A stretch of DNA of 38,443 nucleotides from Bacteroidales bacterium UBA1205 (GTDB lineage: Bacteria; Bacteroidota; Bacteroidia; Bacteroidales; WCHB1-69). The stretch lies in the NCBI GenBank assembly GCA_002309615.1, contig DBXT01000062.1, forward strand, positions 1 through 38,443, given 5' to 3'. A program made the position numbers and the translations under genes. Below are positions 16,484-27,152 of the stretch, piece after piece (positions within the stretch are counted from its first letter, which is position 1; each line of letters begins with the position of its first letter). The notes under the pieces are model-generated. The model saw only the letters and a program-made list of their open reading frames with translations. It was not told the origin of the DNA and made no database searches.

Positions 16484-19400
16484 ATGAAAAAAAGTTTGAG
16501 ATTCTTATTATTGGCAGCAGGATTGATAAGCCTGCTATTCTCTTGTAACCAAAACAAAGAGACAATTCCTTCCATGGATTTCGCCCCTTATATTTCTGCC
16601 TATACAGGAGGTGTTATTTCATCCGACGGGCTCATCCGCATCATTTTTACTCAAGATATGGATGTGGTGGAACCCGGAAAGACCATTGAACAAAAACTAT
16701 TTTCTTTTTCCCCTTCACTGAAAGGAAAATGCTATTGGGAAGACAACCATACCTTGGTATTTGCCCCTGACAGCGGAGAATTGAAACAAGGAAAACTCTA
16801 CAAGGGTACATTTCACCTTTCCGAAGTTTACCCTGTTGATAGAAAACTCAGACAATTTCATTTCAGTTTCCGTGTTCGCGAAAAAGAATACATACTCCAA
16901 ATGTTGCCAATGGAAATAACAGCCGCTCATCCGAATGAGGTAACACTTCGCGGACAACTTCTTTTTAACGAACCCGTTCGACAGAAGGAAGTGCAGCAAA
17001 TGCTGTCTATTCAAGGAAGCAACGCAAAAATTCAATTTTTGGACGACAAGGAATCCAATCAATACAACTTTATCATCAGTGGCATTGAAAAAAAATCGCA
17101 ACCATACCAACTCCAACTCACAGTCAACGGCAAACCTATAGGTATAAAGGAAAAATCAACCACCACGATAGAGATTCCTGCAAGGAATCAATTCACCCTG
17201 CTTGACTGCCAACCGATGTCCTCAACGGAATCAGCTATTCAGTTGGTATTTGATGAAGCCATATCCACCGAACAAGACATACGCGGATTGATTGAGATAT
17301 CGGATGTGACAACACAAACAATGATCATCAAGGAAAACGTGGTGGAAATTCACTACCAGTTACAAAATGCAAAGGACAGTATCCCCGTAAGAATCAACAA
17401 AAGTCTGCAAAGCGCCTCTCATCGTCATTTGCAACAAGACAAATTGTTGTATGTTAAAATCCAACCGATAAAACCGCAAGTGGAATTACTCAGCGAAGGA
17501 GTCATTCTACCGAATGCTGACAATTTAACACTGAATTTCAGAGCTGTCAGCCTGGAGGCTGTGGATGTGGAGGTAGTCCGCATATATGAAAACAATATAC
17601 TTACATTTTTGCAAACTAACAGGTTGAACGAATCCGACGAAATCCGGCGTGCCGGGCGGCTTATATGCAAACAGCGTCTGTTGTTGAGTCCTTCGGAATT
17701 GTCCGCCAACACATGGCACAACTATGCCGTTGACCTCAGCAAACTCTTCCGTCAAGAAGAAGGTGCCATGTACCGAATACGCATTTCCTTTAAACGGGAA
17801 TATGCGTCGGCACCCTTTATCCGACAACCTCTTTCCGGAAAACAAAACGAAGGAATGACCCTTCTTACTCCGGCTATCAGCAAGGAAGATGAAGCTGCTT
17901 GGGACCAAACAGGTTATTATCTCGGCTATCCGTACGAAGATATTGATTATTCGGAATATAACTGGAAAGAAATCAATAATCCGTATACTGCCAGCTACTA
18001 CTTGACCAACCGTAGCGTCTCTACCAATCTGCTTGCTTCCAACCTCGGTGTAATTGTTAAAGGCAACGATAATAATAACTATTGGATAGTAGTCAACAAT
18101 ATTCTTACCACCGAACCTGTACGCGGAGCCACCGTCACCCTTTATAATTTGCAATTACAAAAAATTGCTTCCGCCAAAACTGACGGAAAAGGACAAGCCA
18201 CACTGAAAACCAATGCGAAACCTTTTATCGCAGTAGTTTCCAAAGACAAACAAAACAGTTACTTACGCTTAGTAGAAGGCGAAAACAACTCCTATTCCCG
18301 CTTTGACGTAGGCGGCGAACAAATCAACAACGGACTGAAGGGTTTTATATATGGAGAAAGAGGTGTATGGCGTCCCGGAGATACGCTTTACCTGACCCTG
18401 ATTGTGGAGGATAAAAACCATCAACTACCGGAGAACCATCCTGCGAGCTTAGAACTCTTTAACCCCAGAGGTCAATTTGTGCTCCGCAAGGTTAATGCAT
18501 CCTCCGTTGACGGATTCTACACTTTCGCCATTCCTACATCCTCTGATGCTCCTACCGGCATTTGGAACGCCTATGCAAAAGTAGGGCAAGCCACCTTCCA
18601 CAAAGCATTGCATATTGAAACAGTAAAAGCCAATAGGTTGAACATTAATTTTAAACTTCCTGACACCATCTTAAATGTGCGGAATACTATTGCCGCTACA
18701 CTCCATGCCGCATGGTTGACCGGAGCACAAGCTTCCGACCTGCAAGCCCAAGTGGAGATGAATATCTCTAAACGAAGCATGACGGTTAAGGGTTATGAAC
18801 AATATGTATTTAACAATCCATTGGTTGACTTCTCCCCGAAAACCATCCGCCTTTATGACGGAAAACTATCAAAAACCGGCCTTGCAGACATAGCAATCAA
18901 ACCTCTTGCTTCCGACCAATATCCGGGAAAAATTCAGGCACAATTTATATGCCGTGTTATAGAAACCGGCGGGGATGCAAGCGTTGTCAGCAAAAACGCT
19001 GTTCTTTCCCCTTATCCTACTTATGTGGGTATTAGGAGCAACCTCAATGAACATTATCCATATATTGAAATAAACAAAGAACACAAATTTGACGTAGTTA
19101 CCCTTACCGACAAAGGGAAACTTGTCAATTGCAATGGTTTGAAATATTTTATATACAAAATCGACTGGTCTTACTGGTGGGAATTTGACGAGAGCGAATT
19201 GAGTTCTTACATTGACAATACCAACATTCATCCGGTGAAATCCGGCACCCTCTCTACCATCAACGGTAAAGCAAGCATTCCTTTCCGTGTGGACGATCCT
19301 GAATACGGGAAATACCTGATATTTATCAAAGACCCTATAGGCGGTCATGCCACGGGCTGTCTTTTCAACGTAGACTGGCCCTCATGGCGAGGCAATCCTG

Positions 19401-22039
19401 ACGGAAGAAACCCGTCTTCGGTACAAATGCTCACATTCTCGCTGGATAAAAAGGATTACGAAGTAGGAGATGAGGTGTTAATAACCATTCCCAAACTAAA
19501 ATCCGGCACCGCTTTGATTTCCATAGAAAACGGCTCTCAAGTATTGGCCACACACCGCATTAAAATCAAACCGGAGGGCACCACTAACTACCGTTTCACC
19601 GTTACCGAAGACATGACACCCAACGCTTACGTACAAATAAGCGTGTTACAACCACACCAACAAACTGTTGACAACTTGCCTATCAGGTTATACGGAGTGG
19701 AACCTTTTACCGTCACCGACTCTAAAACCATGTTAACACCAATAATATCTTGTCCTTCCGTTGTTCGTCCGCAAACCTCTTTCAATATCAATGTAAAGGA
19801 GAAAAGCGGTCGTCCTATGACATATACGCTCGCCCTTGTTGACGAAGGCTTGCTGAGCCTGACCAATTACAAAACACCCGATCCATGGAATAAATTCCAT
19901 GCAAGAGAAGCATTGGGTATCCGCACATGGGATATTTATAATGATATTATCGGAGCTTTCGCAGGCAAATATGCCCGTATGTTCAGCGTAGGAGGTGATG
20001 AAAATATGGAAATTTCTCCTGCAAAAGCCAATCGTTTTCATCCTGTAGTACGTTTCATAGGTCCTTTCACGCTCAAGAAAGGGGAAACAAAAAACCATAC
20101 TGTCAACCTACCGCAATATATCGGAGCGGTACGAGTAATGGTGGTAGCAGGCAAAGACGGTGCCTACGGCTCTACCGAAAAAAATATTAACGTACGTGCT
20201 CCGCTGATGTTGCTATCCTCTTTACCGCGTGTTGTCAGCATCAATGAACGTATTGAACTGCCTGTTAACATATTTGCCATGGAAAACGATGTCAAGGATG
20301 TGAACGTAAAAGTAGAAACCGGCAGTAACATCCTCATTAAAGGAGTGACCTCACAAAAGGTGAACTTCAGTCACACCGGCGATAAAATGGCTTATTTCAC
20401 CTTGGAAACCGGCAACACAACCGGAAAAGCCAAAATCACTATCACCGCCACTGCCAACGGACATCATGCCAAAGAGGTGGTGGAATTGGAAATAAGAAAT
20501 CCGAATCCGCTATTAACACAAACCTCCACCGTATTGATTGAACGACAGAAAACAGCCACTCTACCCTATCTACTATCCAACATAGGCAAAGAGAGCTTAT
20601 TACAAATGGAAGTATCAACGCTCCCCAACCTCAACATAGCCGGTCAATTCGACTTTTTGGAGAACTATCGTCATGCATGTAGCGAACAATTGGTTTCTAA
20701 AGCATTACCGCTACTATTCAAAAATTGTTTCCGACAAATGACCGAAGCCGAAAAGAAAGAAGCGGATAATAGAATCAAGGAGTGTATCAAAAATTTATAC
20801 TCACGCCAGCAACCTTCCGGCGGATTTTCCTATTGGCCTAACGATCGTCAAGCTTCAGAATGGCTCACATCTTATGTAGGACACTTACTCATTTTGGCTA
20901 AGGAAAACGGCTATGAAGTCAACCAAAATGTATTTAACCAATGGTTGGCATACCAGCGTAAAACGGCACAACATTGGCAAGCAAAAACCAAAAACGCAGC
21001 AGGCTATACGCAGATACAATCCGACTTGGAACAAGCCTACCGGCTTTACACGCTGGCATTAGCGGGAACTCCGGAAACAGGTGCCATGAACAGACTCAAA
21101 GGGTTAACCACTCTTTCAACACAAGCCCGTTGGCGTTTGTCAGCAGCATATGCCGTTGCTGGCAACAAGAAAACCGCTATAGCATTAATTCAACATGCCA
21201 ACAGCAAGATTGCACCCTATAATTCAGACAACAGCACTTTCGGTTCCTCGCTACGAGACGAGGCTATGATATTAGAGACCATGGTGCTGACCGACCTGCG
21301 TAAAGAAGCTTTCCAACAAGCCAAACTATTGGCTCAACAACTGAAAGACGAAAGCACTTACACCACCCATGCCACCGCCTATGCTATCCTCGCCATTGCG
21401 CAACTTTATGAACAATTCAGCGACCGACTCCATTTCGAATGGCATCAAGATAACAACAATTCGGCTGCAGTGCAAACGGATAAGAACACCTATCAAAAAC
21501 AACTTCCTCTTAAAAAAACAGCAGGACAGGTATTCATACAAAACAAAGGAGAAGGCACGCTATACGCATCGTTGTATCAACGTTGTCGTCCATTGAACGA
21601 TACCGCCTCTCCTCGTTCGAGCAACATAGCACTGAATGTCAGCTACACCAATTTGGCAGGTAACCCCATAGACCCCAAACAGCTACCGCAAGGTACGGAT
21701 TTTTGGGTAACTATCCGCGTATCCAACACCCATCCTTCACAACAATACCCGCATGTGGCACTCACCTATATTGTACCATCAGGATGGGAAATTGTCAACG
21801 AGCGCTACTTGAACGGAGCTGAAACGGGTAGCTCTTCCGGTATCTCTTACCAAGACATCCGCGATGACCGTGTGCTGACTTACTTTAACCTACCCCAAAA
21901 TCGTTATCTAGAAATCAAGTTGCGATTACGGGCTGCTTATTGTGGTGACTACATTCTTCCGGCTGTCAAATGCGAGGCCATGTATGACCCGCAGGCTTAT
22001 TCCCGTACAGCTGCAGGAAGAGCAAAGGTTACCCGCTGA
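16484..22039 (+). CDS. Bacterial alpha-2-macroglobulin family lipoprotein
   Basis: This 1851-residue protein has a lipoprotein signal (MKKSLRFLL to LLFSC, Cys21), so it is probably anchored in the periplasm. Tandem Ig-like MG domains fill the N-terminal half. The segment FIYGERGVWRPGDTLYL (about residues 618-634) is the typical MG2/MG3-type motif, and the complement-like region contains YIGAVRVMVVAGKDGAYG. A thioester motif, CSEQ, starts at Cys1399 in an alpha/alpha toroid domain. In YfhM-type proteins the thioester traps proteases from host or competitors. The partner gene pbpC overlaps its stop by 1 bp, which is the classic arrangement with a peptidoglycan glycosyltransferase that repairs the wall. 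No strong promoter was recognised in the 150 bp upstream. Confidence 0.93.
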   Translation: MKKSLRFLLLAAGLISLLFSCNQNKETIPSMDFAPYISAYTGGVISSDGLIRIIFTQDMDVVEPGKTIEQKLFSFSPSLKGKCYWEDNHTLVFAPDSGELKQGKLYKGTFHLSEVYPVDRKLRQFHFSFRVREKEYILQMLPMEITAAHPNEVTLRGQLLFNEPVRQKEVQQMLSIQGSNAKIQFLDDKESNQYNFIISGIEKKSQPYQLQLTVNGKPIGIKEKSTTTIEIPARNQFTLLDCQPMSSTESAIQLVFDEAISTEQDIRGLIEISDVTTQTMIIKENVVEIHYQLQNAKDSIPVRINKSLQSASHRHLQQDKLLYVKIQPIKPQVELLSEGVILPNADNLTLNFRAVSLEAVDVEVVRIYENNILTFLQTNRLNESDEIRRAGRLICKQRLLLSPSELSANTWHNYAVDLSKLFRQEEGAMYRIRISFKREYASAPFIRQPLSGKQNEGMTLLTPAISKEDEAAWDQTGYYLGYPYEDIDYSEYNWKEINNPYTASYYLTNRSVSTNLLASNLGVIVKGNDNNNYWIVVNNILTTEPVRGATVTLYNLQLQKIASAKTDGKGQATLKTNAKPFIAVVSKDKQNSYLRLVEGENNSYSRFDVGGEQINNGLKGFIYGERGVWRPGDTLYLTLIVEDKNHQLPENHPASLELFNPRGQFVLRKVNASSVDGFYTFAIPTSSDAPTGIWNAYAKVGQATFHKALHIETVKANRLNINFKLPDTILNVRNTIAATLHAAWLTGAQASDLQAQVEMNISKRSMTVKGYEQYVFNNPLVDFSPKTIRLYDGKLSKTGLADIAIKPLASDQYPGKIQAQFICRVIETGGDASVVSKNAVLSPYPTYVGIRSNLNEHYPYIEINKEHKFDVVTLTDKGKLVNCNGLKYFIYKIDWSYWWEFDESELSSYIDNTNIHPVKSGTLSTINGKASIPFRVDDPEYGKYLIFIKDPIGGHATGCLFNVDWPSWRGNPDGRNPSSVQMLTFSLDKKDYEVGDEVLITIPKLKSGTALISIENGSQVLATHRIKIKPEGTTNYRFTVTEDMTPNAYVQISVLQPHQQTVDNLPIRLYGVEPFTVTDSKTMLTPIISCPSVVRPQTSFNINVKEKSGRPMTYTLALVDEGLLSLTNYKTPDPWNKFHAREALGIRTWDIYNDIIGAFAGKYARMFSVGGDENMEISPAKANRFHPVVRFIGPFTLKKGETKNHTVNLPQYIGAVRVMVVAGKDGAYGSTEKNINVRAPLMLLSSLPRVVSINERIELPVNIFAMENDVKDVNVKVETGSNILIKGVTSQKVNFSHTGDKMAYFTLETGNTTGKAKITITATANGHHAKEVVELEIRNPNPLLTQTSTVLIERQKTATLPYLLSNIGKESLLQMEVSTLPNLNIAGQFDFLENYRHACSEQLVSKALPLLFKNCFRQMTEAEKKEADNRIKECIKNLYSRQQPSGGFSYWPNDRQASEWLTSYVGHLLILAKENGYEVNQNVFNQWLAYQRKTAQHWQAKTKNAAGYTQIQSDLEQAYRLYTLALAGTPETGAMNRLKGLTTLSTQARWRLSAAYAVAGNKKTAIALIQHANSKIAPYNSDNSTFGSSLRDEAMILETMVLTDLRKEAFQQAKLLAQQLKDESTYTTHATAYAILAIAQLYEQFSDRLHFEWHQDNNNSAAVQTDKNTYQKQLPLKKTAGQVFIQNKGEGTLYASLYQRCRPLNDTASPRSSNIALNVSYTNLAGNPIDPKQLPQGTDFWVTIRVSNTHPSQQYPHVALTYIVPSGWEIVNERYLNGAETGSSSGISYQDIRDDRVLTYFNLPQNRYLEIKLRLRAAYCGDYILPAVKCEAMYDPQAYSRTAAGRAKVTR

Positions 22040-24321
22040 TGATACCATTCCGGAACAACAACGGCTTTCTATGGCAAAACCGTTCGTATAGTCGCCGAAA
22101 GATTATACTTTTGACGTTGACTGTATTGCTATGCGTATATTTTTATTTCCTACTGCCACACCCGCTTTTTCACGTACACTATTCCACCATAGTATACGAT
22201 AAGCACGGGCAACTGTTGGGCACTCGCATTGCTGCCGACGACCAGTGGCGATTTCCGCCGGATAGCGATACCCTCAACAGCAAATATGTTACCTCTTTGG
22301 TACTATACGAAGACAAACGCTTCTATAGACATTGCGGAGTAGACCTGCTTGCACTGGGAAGAGCCATACGGCAAAACGTACTACGAAAGCATGTTGTCAG
22401 CGGTGCCAGCACCATCACCATGCAGACTGTCCGACTGGCAAGAAACAGGCCCCGTACTTTTCTTGAAAAAGGAATAGAGATGATTTGGGCATTCCGCATG
22501 GAATGCTCGTACAACAAAGAAGAAATTCTGCGTATGTATGCATCCCATGCCCCTTTCGGTGGCAATGTAGTAGGATTGGAGGCTGCATCATGGCGATATT
22601 TCAACCATAGTTCTAAAGAACTTTCGTGGGCAGAGGCCGCTCTTTTAGCCGTGTTACCCAATGCCCCTGCTTTGATACACCCGGGTAAAAACAATCAATT
22701 GCTCAAAAGCAAAAGAGACCAACTTCTAACCAAACTCAAAGACAACCATTACATCAGCGAAGAGGAATGGCTGTTATCCATAGAGGAAGAATTGCCGACA
22801 ACTGTCTATCCTTTACCCCAAACGGCTCCTCATTTGGTTACCTATTTTCATCTGCATTGTCCTGAACAAACTATACATAGCACCATTGATGCTGACATAC
22901 AACTACAGGTGGAACAAGCTGTAGAACATTGGAGCCGCAAATTGGCATCATTACAAATACGAAATATTGCCGTTATAATCACCGATGTAAAAAACAGTCA
23001 GGTGATAGCCTATTGCGGCAATTCGCCCCTTGATAATATCAGCGGTCATGTTGACATCATCCGTTCTCCGAGAAGCAGCGGCAGTATACTCAAACCCTTT
23101 CTATACGCTGCTGCTTTACAAGACGGAGATATTCTGCCGCACACGCTGTTGGCGGATGTTCCGATAAACCTCAACGGGTTTTCCCCTCACAATTTTAATT
23201 ATAAATACGATGGCGCTGTACCGGCCGACCAAGCTCTTTCCCGTTCTTTGAATGTACCCATGGTGTTGCTGCTGAGAAAATTCGGCATTGCCAAATTTCA
23301 TCATGTCCTTCAGTCTGCCGGTTTTACCACCTTAACCCGCAGTCCTGACGATTATGGTCTTTCTCTTATTTTAGGAGGCGGAGAGGTTACCCTATGGGAA
23401 TTGGCACAAGCATATACCGCCATGGCTAATGCCATATGCGAAAGACCGCAGCAAAAGCTACGGCTGACACAACAGGAGCCACAAGAAGAATGGAAGGTTC
23501 CTCCCTTTACCTCTTCATCGGCATGGTTCACCTTTGATGCATTAAAGCAACTAAACCGGCCTGAAGAAATTGATTGGAAGGACATTCCCTCCATGCAAAC
23601 TATCGCATGGAAGACCGGAACCAGCTTCGGGTTCCGTGACGCATGGGCTGTAGGTGCCACCTCTGATTATGTGGTAGCCGTATGGGTCGGAAATGCCACA
23701 GGAGAAGGAAACAGTTACCTCATAGGTGCACAGACAGCCGGACCCGTAATGTTTGACATATTCAACTTTCTACCACGCAGCCGGTGGTTTACTCCGCCTC
23801 AAAGAGATGTTGTACAAGCAGAAGTTTGCAAAATATCAGGACACCTCAAAGGACGCTTCTGCCCTGATGCAGATACCGTATACATCTGTCCCAAAGGCCT
23901 GTTGTCGGATGTGTGTCCCTATCATCAGCCTGTAAAAGGAACCGAAGGTGAAACCGAAAGCGTGTTCTTACTTCCTCCTGCTTGGGCTTGGTATTATCAG
24001 CAAAGTCATCCTGAATATGCCGCACAATCGCAGATGACTCAAACAAACACCTTTCACATGCCGATGCAATTTATTTACCCTACGGGAAATTTTGCCAAAG
24101 TAAGTCTGCCCGAACAATGGGACGGCAGCCCCGGCAGCCTCACCGTTGAACTGGCTCATGAAAAAAACAATGCTGTGGTGTTTTGGCATGTGGACGGACA
24201 ATACAAAGGAACCACACAATATATTCACAAACTCAATCTACAGCTCAATCATGGAACCCATAGCGTCACCGTTGTGGACGAAGAAGAAAACCGCTTGAAC
24301 CTTACGCTCGTGGTGGAATAA
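22039..24321 (+). CDS. pbpC: Penicillin-binding protein 1C
   Basis: A 760-residue bifunctional enzyme anchored by one TM helix (about 19-38). The GT51 glycosyltransferase domain has the catalytic Glu in LYEDKRFYRHCGVD and the GASTITMQTVRLAR motif. The transpeptidase domain has Ser349xxLys352 (SILK), an SxN motif (SLN, about 401), and KTGTS with Lys525. The last 90 residues form a BiPBP C-terminal domain. It polymerises and perhaps cross-links peptidoglycan, and PbpC members pair with the alpha-2-macroglobulin upstream. The start ATG overlaps the TGA of that gene by one base. Confidence 0.95.
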   Translation: MIPFRNNNGFLWQNRSYSRRKIILLTLTVLLCVYFYFLLPHPLFHVHYSTIVYDKHGQLLGTRIAADDQWRFPPDSDTLNSKYVTSLVLYEDKRFYRHCGVDLLALGRAIRQNVLRKHVVSGASTITMQTVRLARNRPRTFLEKGIEMIWAFRMECSYNKEEILRMYASHAPFGGNVVGLEAASWRYFNHSSKELSWAEAALLAVLPNAPALIHPGKNNQLLKSKRDQLLTKLKDNHYISEEEWLLSIEEELPTTVYPLPQTAPHLVTYFHLHCPEQTIHSTIDADIQLQVEQAVEHWSRKLASLQIRNIAVIITDVKNSQVIAYCGNSPLDNISGHVDIIRSPRSSGSILKPFLYAAALQDGDILPHTLLADVPINLNGFSPHNFNYKYDGAVPADQALSRSLNVPMVLLLRKFGIAKFHHVLQSAGFTTLTRSPDDYGLSLILGGGEVTLWELAQAYTAMANAICERPQQKLRLTQQEPQEEWKVPPFTSSSAWFTFDALKQLNRPEEIDWKDIPSMQTIAWKTGTSFGFRDAWAVGATSDYVVAVWVGNATGEGNSYLIGAQTAGPVMFDIFNFLPRSRWFTPPQRDVVQAEVCKISGHLKGRFCPDADTVYICPKGLLSDVCPYHQPVKGTEGETESVFLLPPAWAWYYQQSHPEYAAQSQMTQTNTFHMPMQFIYPTGNFAKVSLPEQWDGSPGSLTVELAHEKNNAVVFWHVDGQYKGTTQYIHKLNLQLNHGTHSVTVVDEEENRLNLTLVVE

Positions 24322-24367
24322 CATGCTATGAGCGTTGCTATCTTGACAAATACTATACAAAACAAAA

Positions 24368-24385
24368 GGTAATACACATATTACC
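24368..24385. terminator. Weak hairpin between convergent pbpC and HAD genes
   Basis: A 7-bp perfect stem (GGTAATA/TATTACC) with a 4-nt loop lies in the 70-bp gap between converging genes. No T run follows on either side. It may end transcription from either strand, but the support is weak. Confidence 0.3.
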
Positions 24386-24391
24386 CAATCA

Positions 24392-25087
24392 TTATACTAC
24401 ATCCTTATTTTTTACCGATAAATCCTTTTTGCAGAAGAAATTTTTCAGGTCGTTCACATCCTCTACTATCACATCACAAGCACATGCTTGTAATTCTTTC
24501 CTGTTTCCGAACCCGTACAAAACGCCCACACACGGTACTTGAACCGCATGAGCCCCTTCTACATCATATTTCCTATCGCCTATCATCCATACTTGATGTG
24601 CGGAAATGCCATTCTTGGAAAGCACGTCATTAATCACATCCGCCTTGGATTGTAATTTTCCGTCCATATCACTGCCTCCGATATAGGTAAAATATTTATC
24701 TACATGCAAATATTCTAATATTTGCTCAGCAAAAATTTGAGGTTTGGAAGTAGCAATATACAACGTATATCCATGGTTTGTCAATTGTTGCAATAAATAG
24801 TCAATATCAGGATACAATTCGTTTTCATATATACCTTTTTCGGCATAGCGTTCCCTGTATTTGGCAACGGCAAGGGTCATTTGCTCATTGTTAAGATGAT
24901 AATATTCTTTAAACGAATAGGTAAGCGGTGGACCTATAAAGGGCAGCAAATCGTTTTTGTTTTCAACGATAATACCCAAACATGCCAAAGCATAACACAC
25001 ACAATTGGTTATTCCTTGGAATGAATTAATAATGGTTCCGTCCAAATCGAATAACAAATGGGTTCGGGTAGGGCTACAATTCTCCAC
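24392..25087 (-). CDS. HAD-superfamily phosphatase, phosphoglycolate phosphatase-like
   Basis: This 231-residue protein has HAD motif I, FDLDGT (Asp14, Asp16), a cap domain, motif II in YIATSKPQ, and motif III/IV in GDRKYDVEGA. The pattern fits the Gph/PgmB-like subfamily. The substrate cannot be set: phosphoglycolate, pyrophosphate and nucleotide substrates all fit. Its start overlaps the end of the SulP gene by 14 bp, so it is the last gene of the recR-led cluster. Confidence 0.85.
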   Translation of the reverse strand: MENCSPTRTHLLFDLDGTIINSFQGITNCVCYALACLGIIVENKNDLLPFIGPPLTYSFKEYYHLNNEQMTLAVAKYRERYAEKGIYENELYPDIDYLLQQLTNHGYTLYIATSKPQIFAEQILEYLHVDKYFTYIGGSDMDGKLQSKADVINDVLSKNGISAHQVWMIGDRKYDVEGAHAVQVPCVGVLYGFGNRKELQACACDVIVEDVNDLKNFFCKKDLSVKNKDVV

Positions 25088-26789
25088 GTTCTTGCATTTG
25101 TTTCAACGCGATGGTACAATCTTCAAAGGTTTTAAAGGTGTCTTCTTCTTTTACTATCAGCGGTATTACATTCATGGTTTGCAACATATACAAGGGTTGC
25201 GGTTGAATAATGGTCATCATGACTCTTATTCCTTTTGCTTGCAAATCTTTGATAGCCGTTTCCATGGCGTAGAGTCCCGATTGATCCATAAACGACACCA
25301 GACGCATGCGTATGATCACCACCTTGACATTATCGGGCACATCGTGCATCATTTCTTGGAAACGGGTAATGGAGCCGAAAAAGATAGGACCGTTCAAGCG
25401 TTGCACATATATTTCCGATTTGATAGTAGGGGTAAGTCCGCCTTCGTCCGCCCAAGGTGATTCTTTGTCAAATTGTGAGATTTCACTGGCGGAATAGGCT
25501 CCTTCCACCAAATCGCTCGCCCGTTTCATAAACAATACGCAGGCGATTATCATTCCTATTCCCACAGCGGTGAGTAAATCGACAAAAACGGTCATCAAGA
25601 ACACCACTATCAACACAAAGGCATCGGCTTTGGGAATACGCAACAAATCTTTAAATCCTTTAAAATCAATAATTCCCCATCCTACGGTAATCAATATTCC
25701 TGCCAACACGGACAAGGGAACATATTGTACCAATATGCCCAAACCGAGCAACACCGATAATAAGAACAAAGCATGTACCATTCCGGACAATTGCGTGCGA
25801 CCGCCGCTTTTTACATTAACGACAGTACGCATGGTTGCTCCGGCACCGGCAATACCACAGAAAAGTCCTGAAATCATATTGCCTATACCCTGCCCCATCA
25901 ATTCCTTATTGCTATTATGTTTGGTTTTGGTAATATTATCCGCCACCACCGATGTCAGCAAAGTATCTATAGAACCCAAGCCTGCCAAGGTTAAACCCGG
26001 CAAAACCGACATTTTCAGCATCGACCACCAGTCAAAATTTTGCAAAGAAAAGAAATCTTTGGTAAATATCGGCAAGGGGAAACCAGAAGGAATACTCCCT
26101 ATTGTCAATTCTTTGGGTAGCGGTATCCACAGCACCGACACCAAAGTCATGATAATCAAAGCCACCAAAGTGGCAGGTATTTTTTTGGTAATCAAAGGGA
26201 AAAGATAGATAATCAATATAGTGCCCAAGCCTATTGCCAATGCCCACAAATTAAAGCCGTTGGCCAAGTGTTGTGGCAATTTGGTAATCATATCCACCAC
26301 CAACACAGGCGATTTCATACCCAAAAGCGGGTATATTTGTTGTAAAATAATAATCACCCCTATACCGCTCATGAATCCGGATAATACAGGATAGGGAATA
26401 TATCGCACATATTTGCCTATTTTAATGATACCGAACAATATTTGAAATATGCCGCAGAACAAACCTGCCAGTGACATCACTATCAATACCATAGACATAT
26501 CTCCTTGTGAGGAAGCCCATGCTCCGCTTATCAAAGAGGCCATAATGACGGTCATAGGTCCGGTAGGTCCGCTTATTTGAGAATGCGTACCGCCAAACAA
26601 AGAAGCAAAAAAGCCCAACATGGCTGCACCCACCAATCCGGCCAAAGCACCCATGGAAGCTGCCTCAGGGGCATCTATCCCGCCAAATGCCTGTATGCCA
26701 AATGCCAATGCCAATGGTAATGCCACTATTCCAGCTGTAATTCCGCCAAATATATCGCCTTTTAAGGTTGATTTACTAAATATTTTCAT
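25074..26789 (-). CDS. SulP-family anion transporter with STAS domain
   Basis: A 571-residue integral membrane protein with about 12-14 predicted helices. The N-terminal GGITAGIVALPLALAFGIQA (about 14-33) and the central ISGPTGPM motif are typical of SulP. A C-terminal STAS domain (about 450-560) contains VSFMDQSGLYAMETA, where the Ser after DQ corresponds to the site that can be phosphorylated in related STAS domains. The substrate could be sulfate, bicarbonate or another oxyanion; sequence alone does not say. The cupin gene ends 11 bp upstream and the HAD gene overlaps the end. Confidence 0.9.
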   Translation of the reverse strand: MKIFSKSTLKGDIFGGITAGIVALPLALAFGIQAFGGIDAPEAASMGALAGLVGAAMLGFFASLFGGTHSQISGPTGPMTVIMASLISGAWASSQGDMSMVLIVMSLAGLFCGIFQILFGIIKIGKYVRYIPYPVLSGFMSGIGVIIILQQIYPLLGMKSPVLVVDMITKLPQHLANGFNLWALAIGLGTILIIYLFPLITKKIPATLVALIIMTLVSVLWIPLPKELTIGSIPSGFPLPIFTKDFFSLQNFDWWSMLKMSVLPGLTLAGLGSIDTLLTSVVADNITKTKHNSNKELMGQGIGNMISGLFCGIAGAGATMRTVVNVKSGGRTQLSGMVHALFLLSVLLGLGILVQYVPLSVLAGILITVGWGIIDFKGFKDLLRIPKADAFVLIVVFLMTVFVDLLTAVGIGMIIACVLFMKRASDLVEGAYSASEISQFDKESPWADEGGLTPTIKSEIYVQRLNGPIFFGSITRFQEMMHDVPDNVKVVIIRMRLVSFMDQSGLYAMETAIKDLQAKGIRVMMTIIQPQPLYMLQTMNVIPLIVKEEDTFKTFEDCTIALKQMQERGEL

Positions 26790-26800
26790 GCTATTTGATT

Positions 26801-27145
26801 TTATTTTATTATCACTGCCAAAAATTCGGCTGCACTATCCGTTTCATTGCTTACGCTGTGTGTGCCGCCCAATGCGGTAAACACGGCATCACCTGTGTGT
26901 AAACTATACTCTTTTCCGTTGTCCACCACCTTTAGTTCGCCTTTGAGCACATAATATAATTCCGCATCTTGAACATGTGCGTGCGTTCCTATGCTTGAAC
27001 CTGCCGGCAATGTTATTTTTGAACACATGCGCGCCTTATCGGCCATTTCACTTTCTAAAAATATATCCTGCGAAAACAACAGCCCTTTGCCATCGGCAAC
27101 ATGTTCTCTATACCTTACTTGCATTTGTGAACTTTTGCGTACCAT
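26801..27145 (-). CDS. Cupin-domain protein
   Basis: A 114-residue single-domain protein. Cupin motif 1 is GSSIGTHAHVQDAELYYVLKG (the metal ligands would be the His pair and the Glu). Motif 2 is GDAVFTALGGTHSVSN, with a later His. The conserved metal ligands are therefore intact. It is short and has no signal peptide, so it is probably cytoplasmic. A role in regulating or sensing a small ligand is plausible but unproven. It lies between the transporter and SulP genes with gaps of 7 and 11 bp, so it is probably co-transcribed with them. Confidence 0.85.
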   Translation of the reverse strand: MVRKSSQMQVRYREHVADGKGLLFSQDIFLESEMADKARMCSKITLPAGSSIGTHAHVQDAELYYVLKGELKVVDNGKEYSLHTGDAVFTALGGTHSVSNETDSAAEFLAVIIK

Positions 27146-27152
27146 ATTTTAT

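Noticed and set aside
25074..26789. SulP transporter as the sulfite/sulfate supplier for sulfonolipids
   Set aside because: It lies over 6 kb away in a different operon (recR-led), its substrate is unknown, and SulP proteins also carry bicarbonate.
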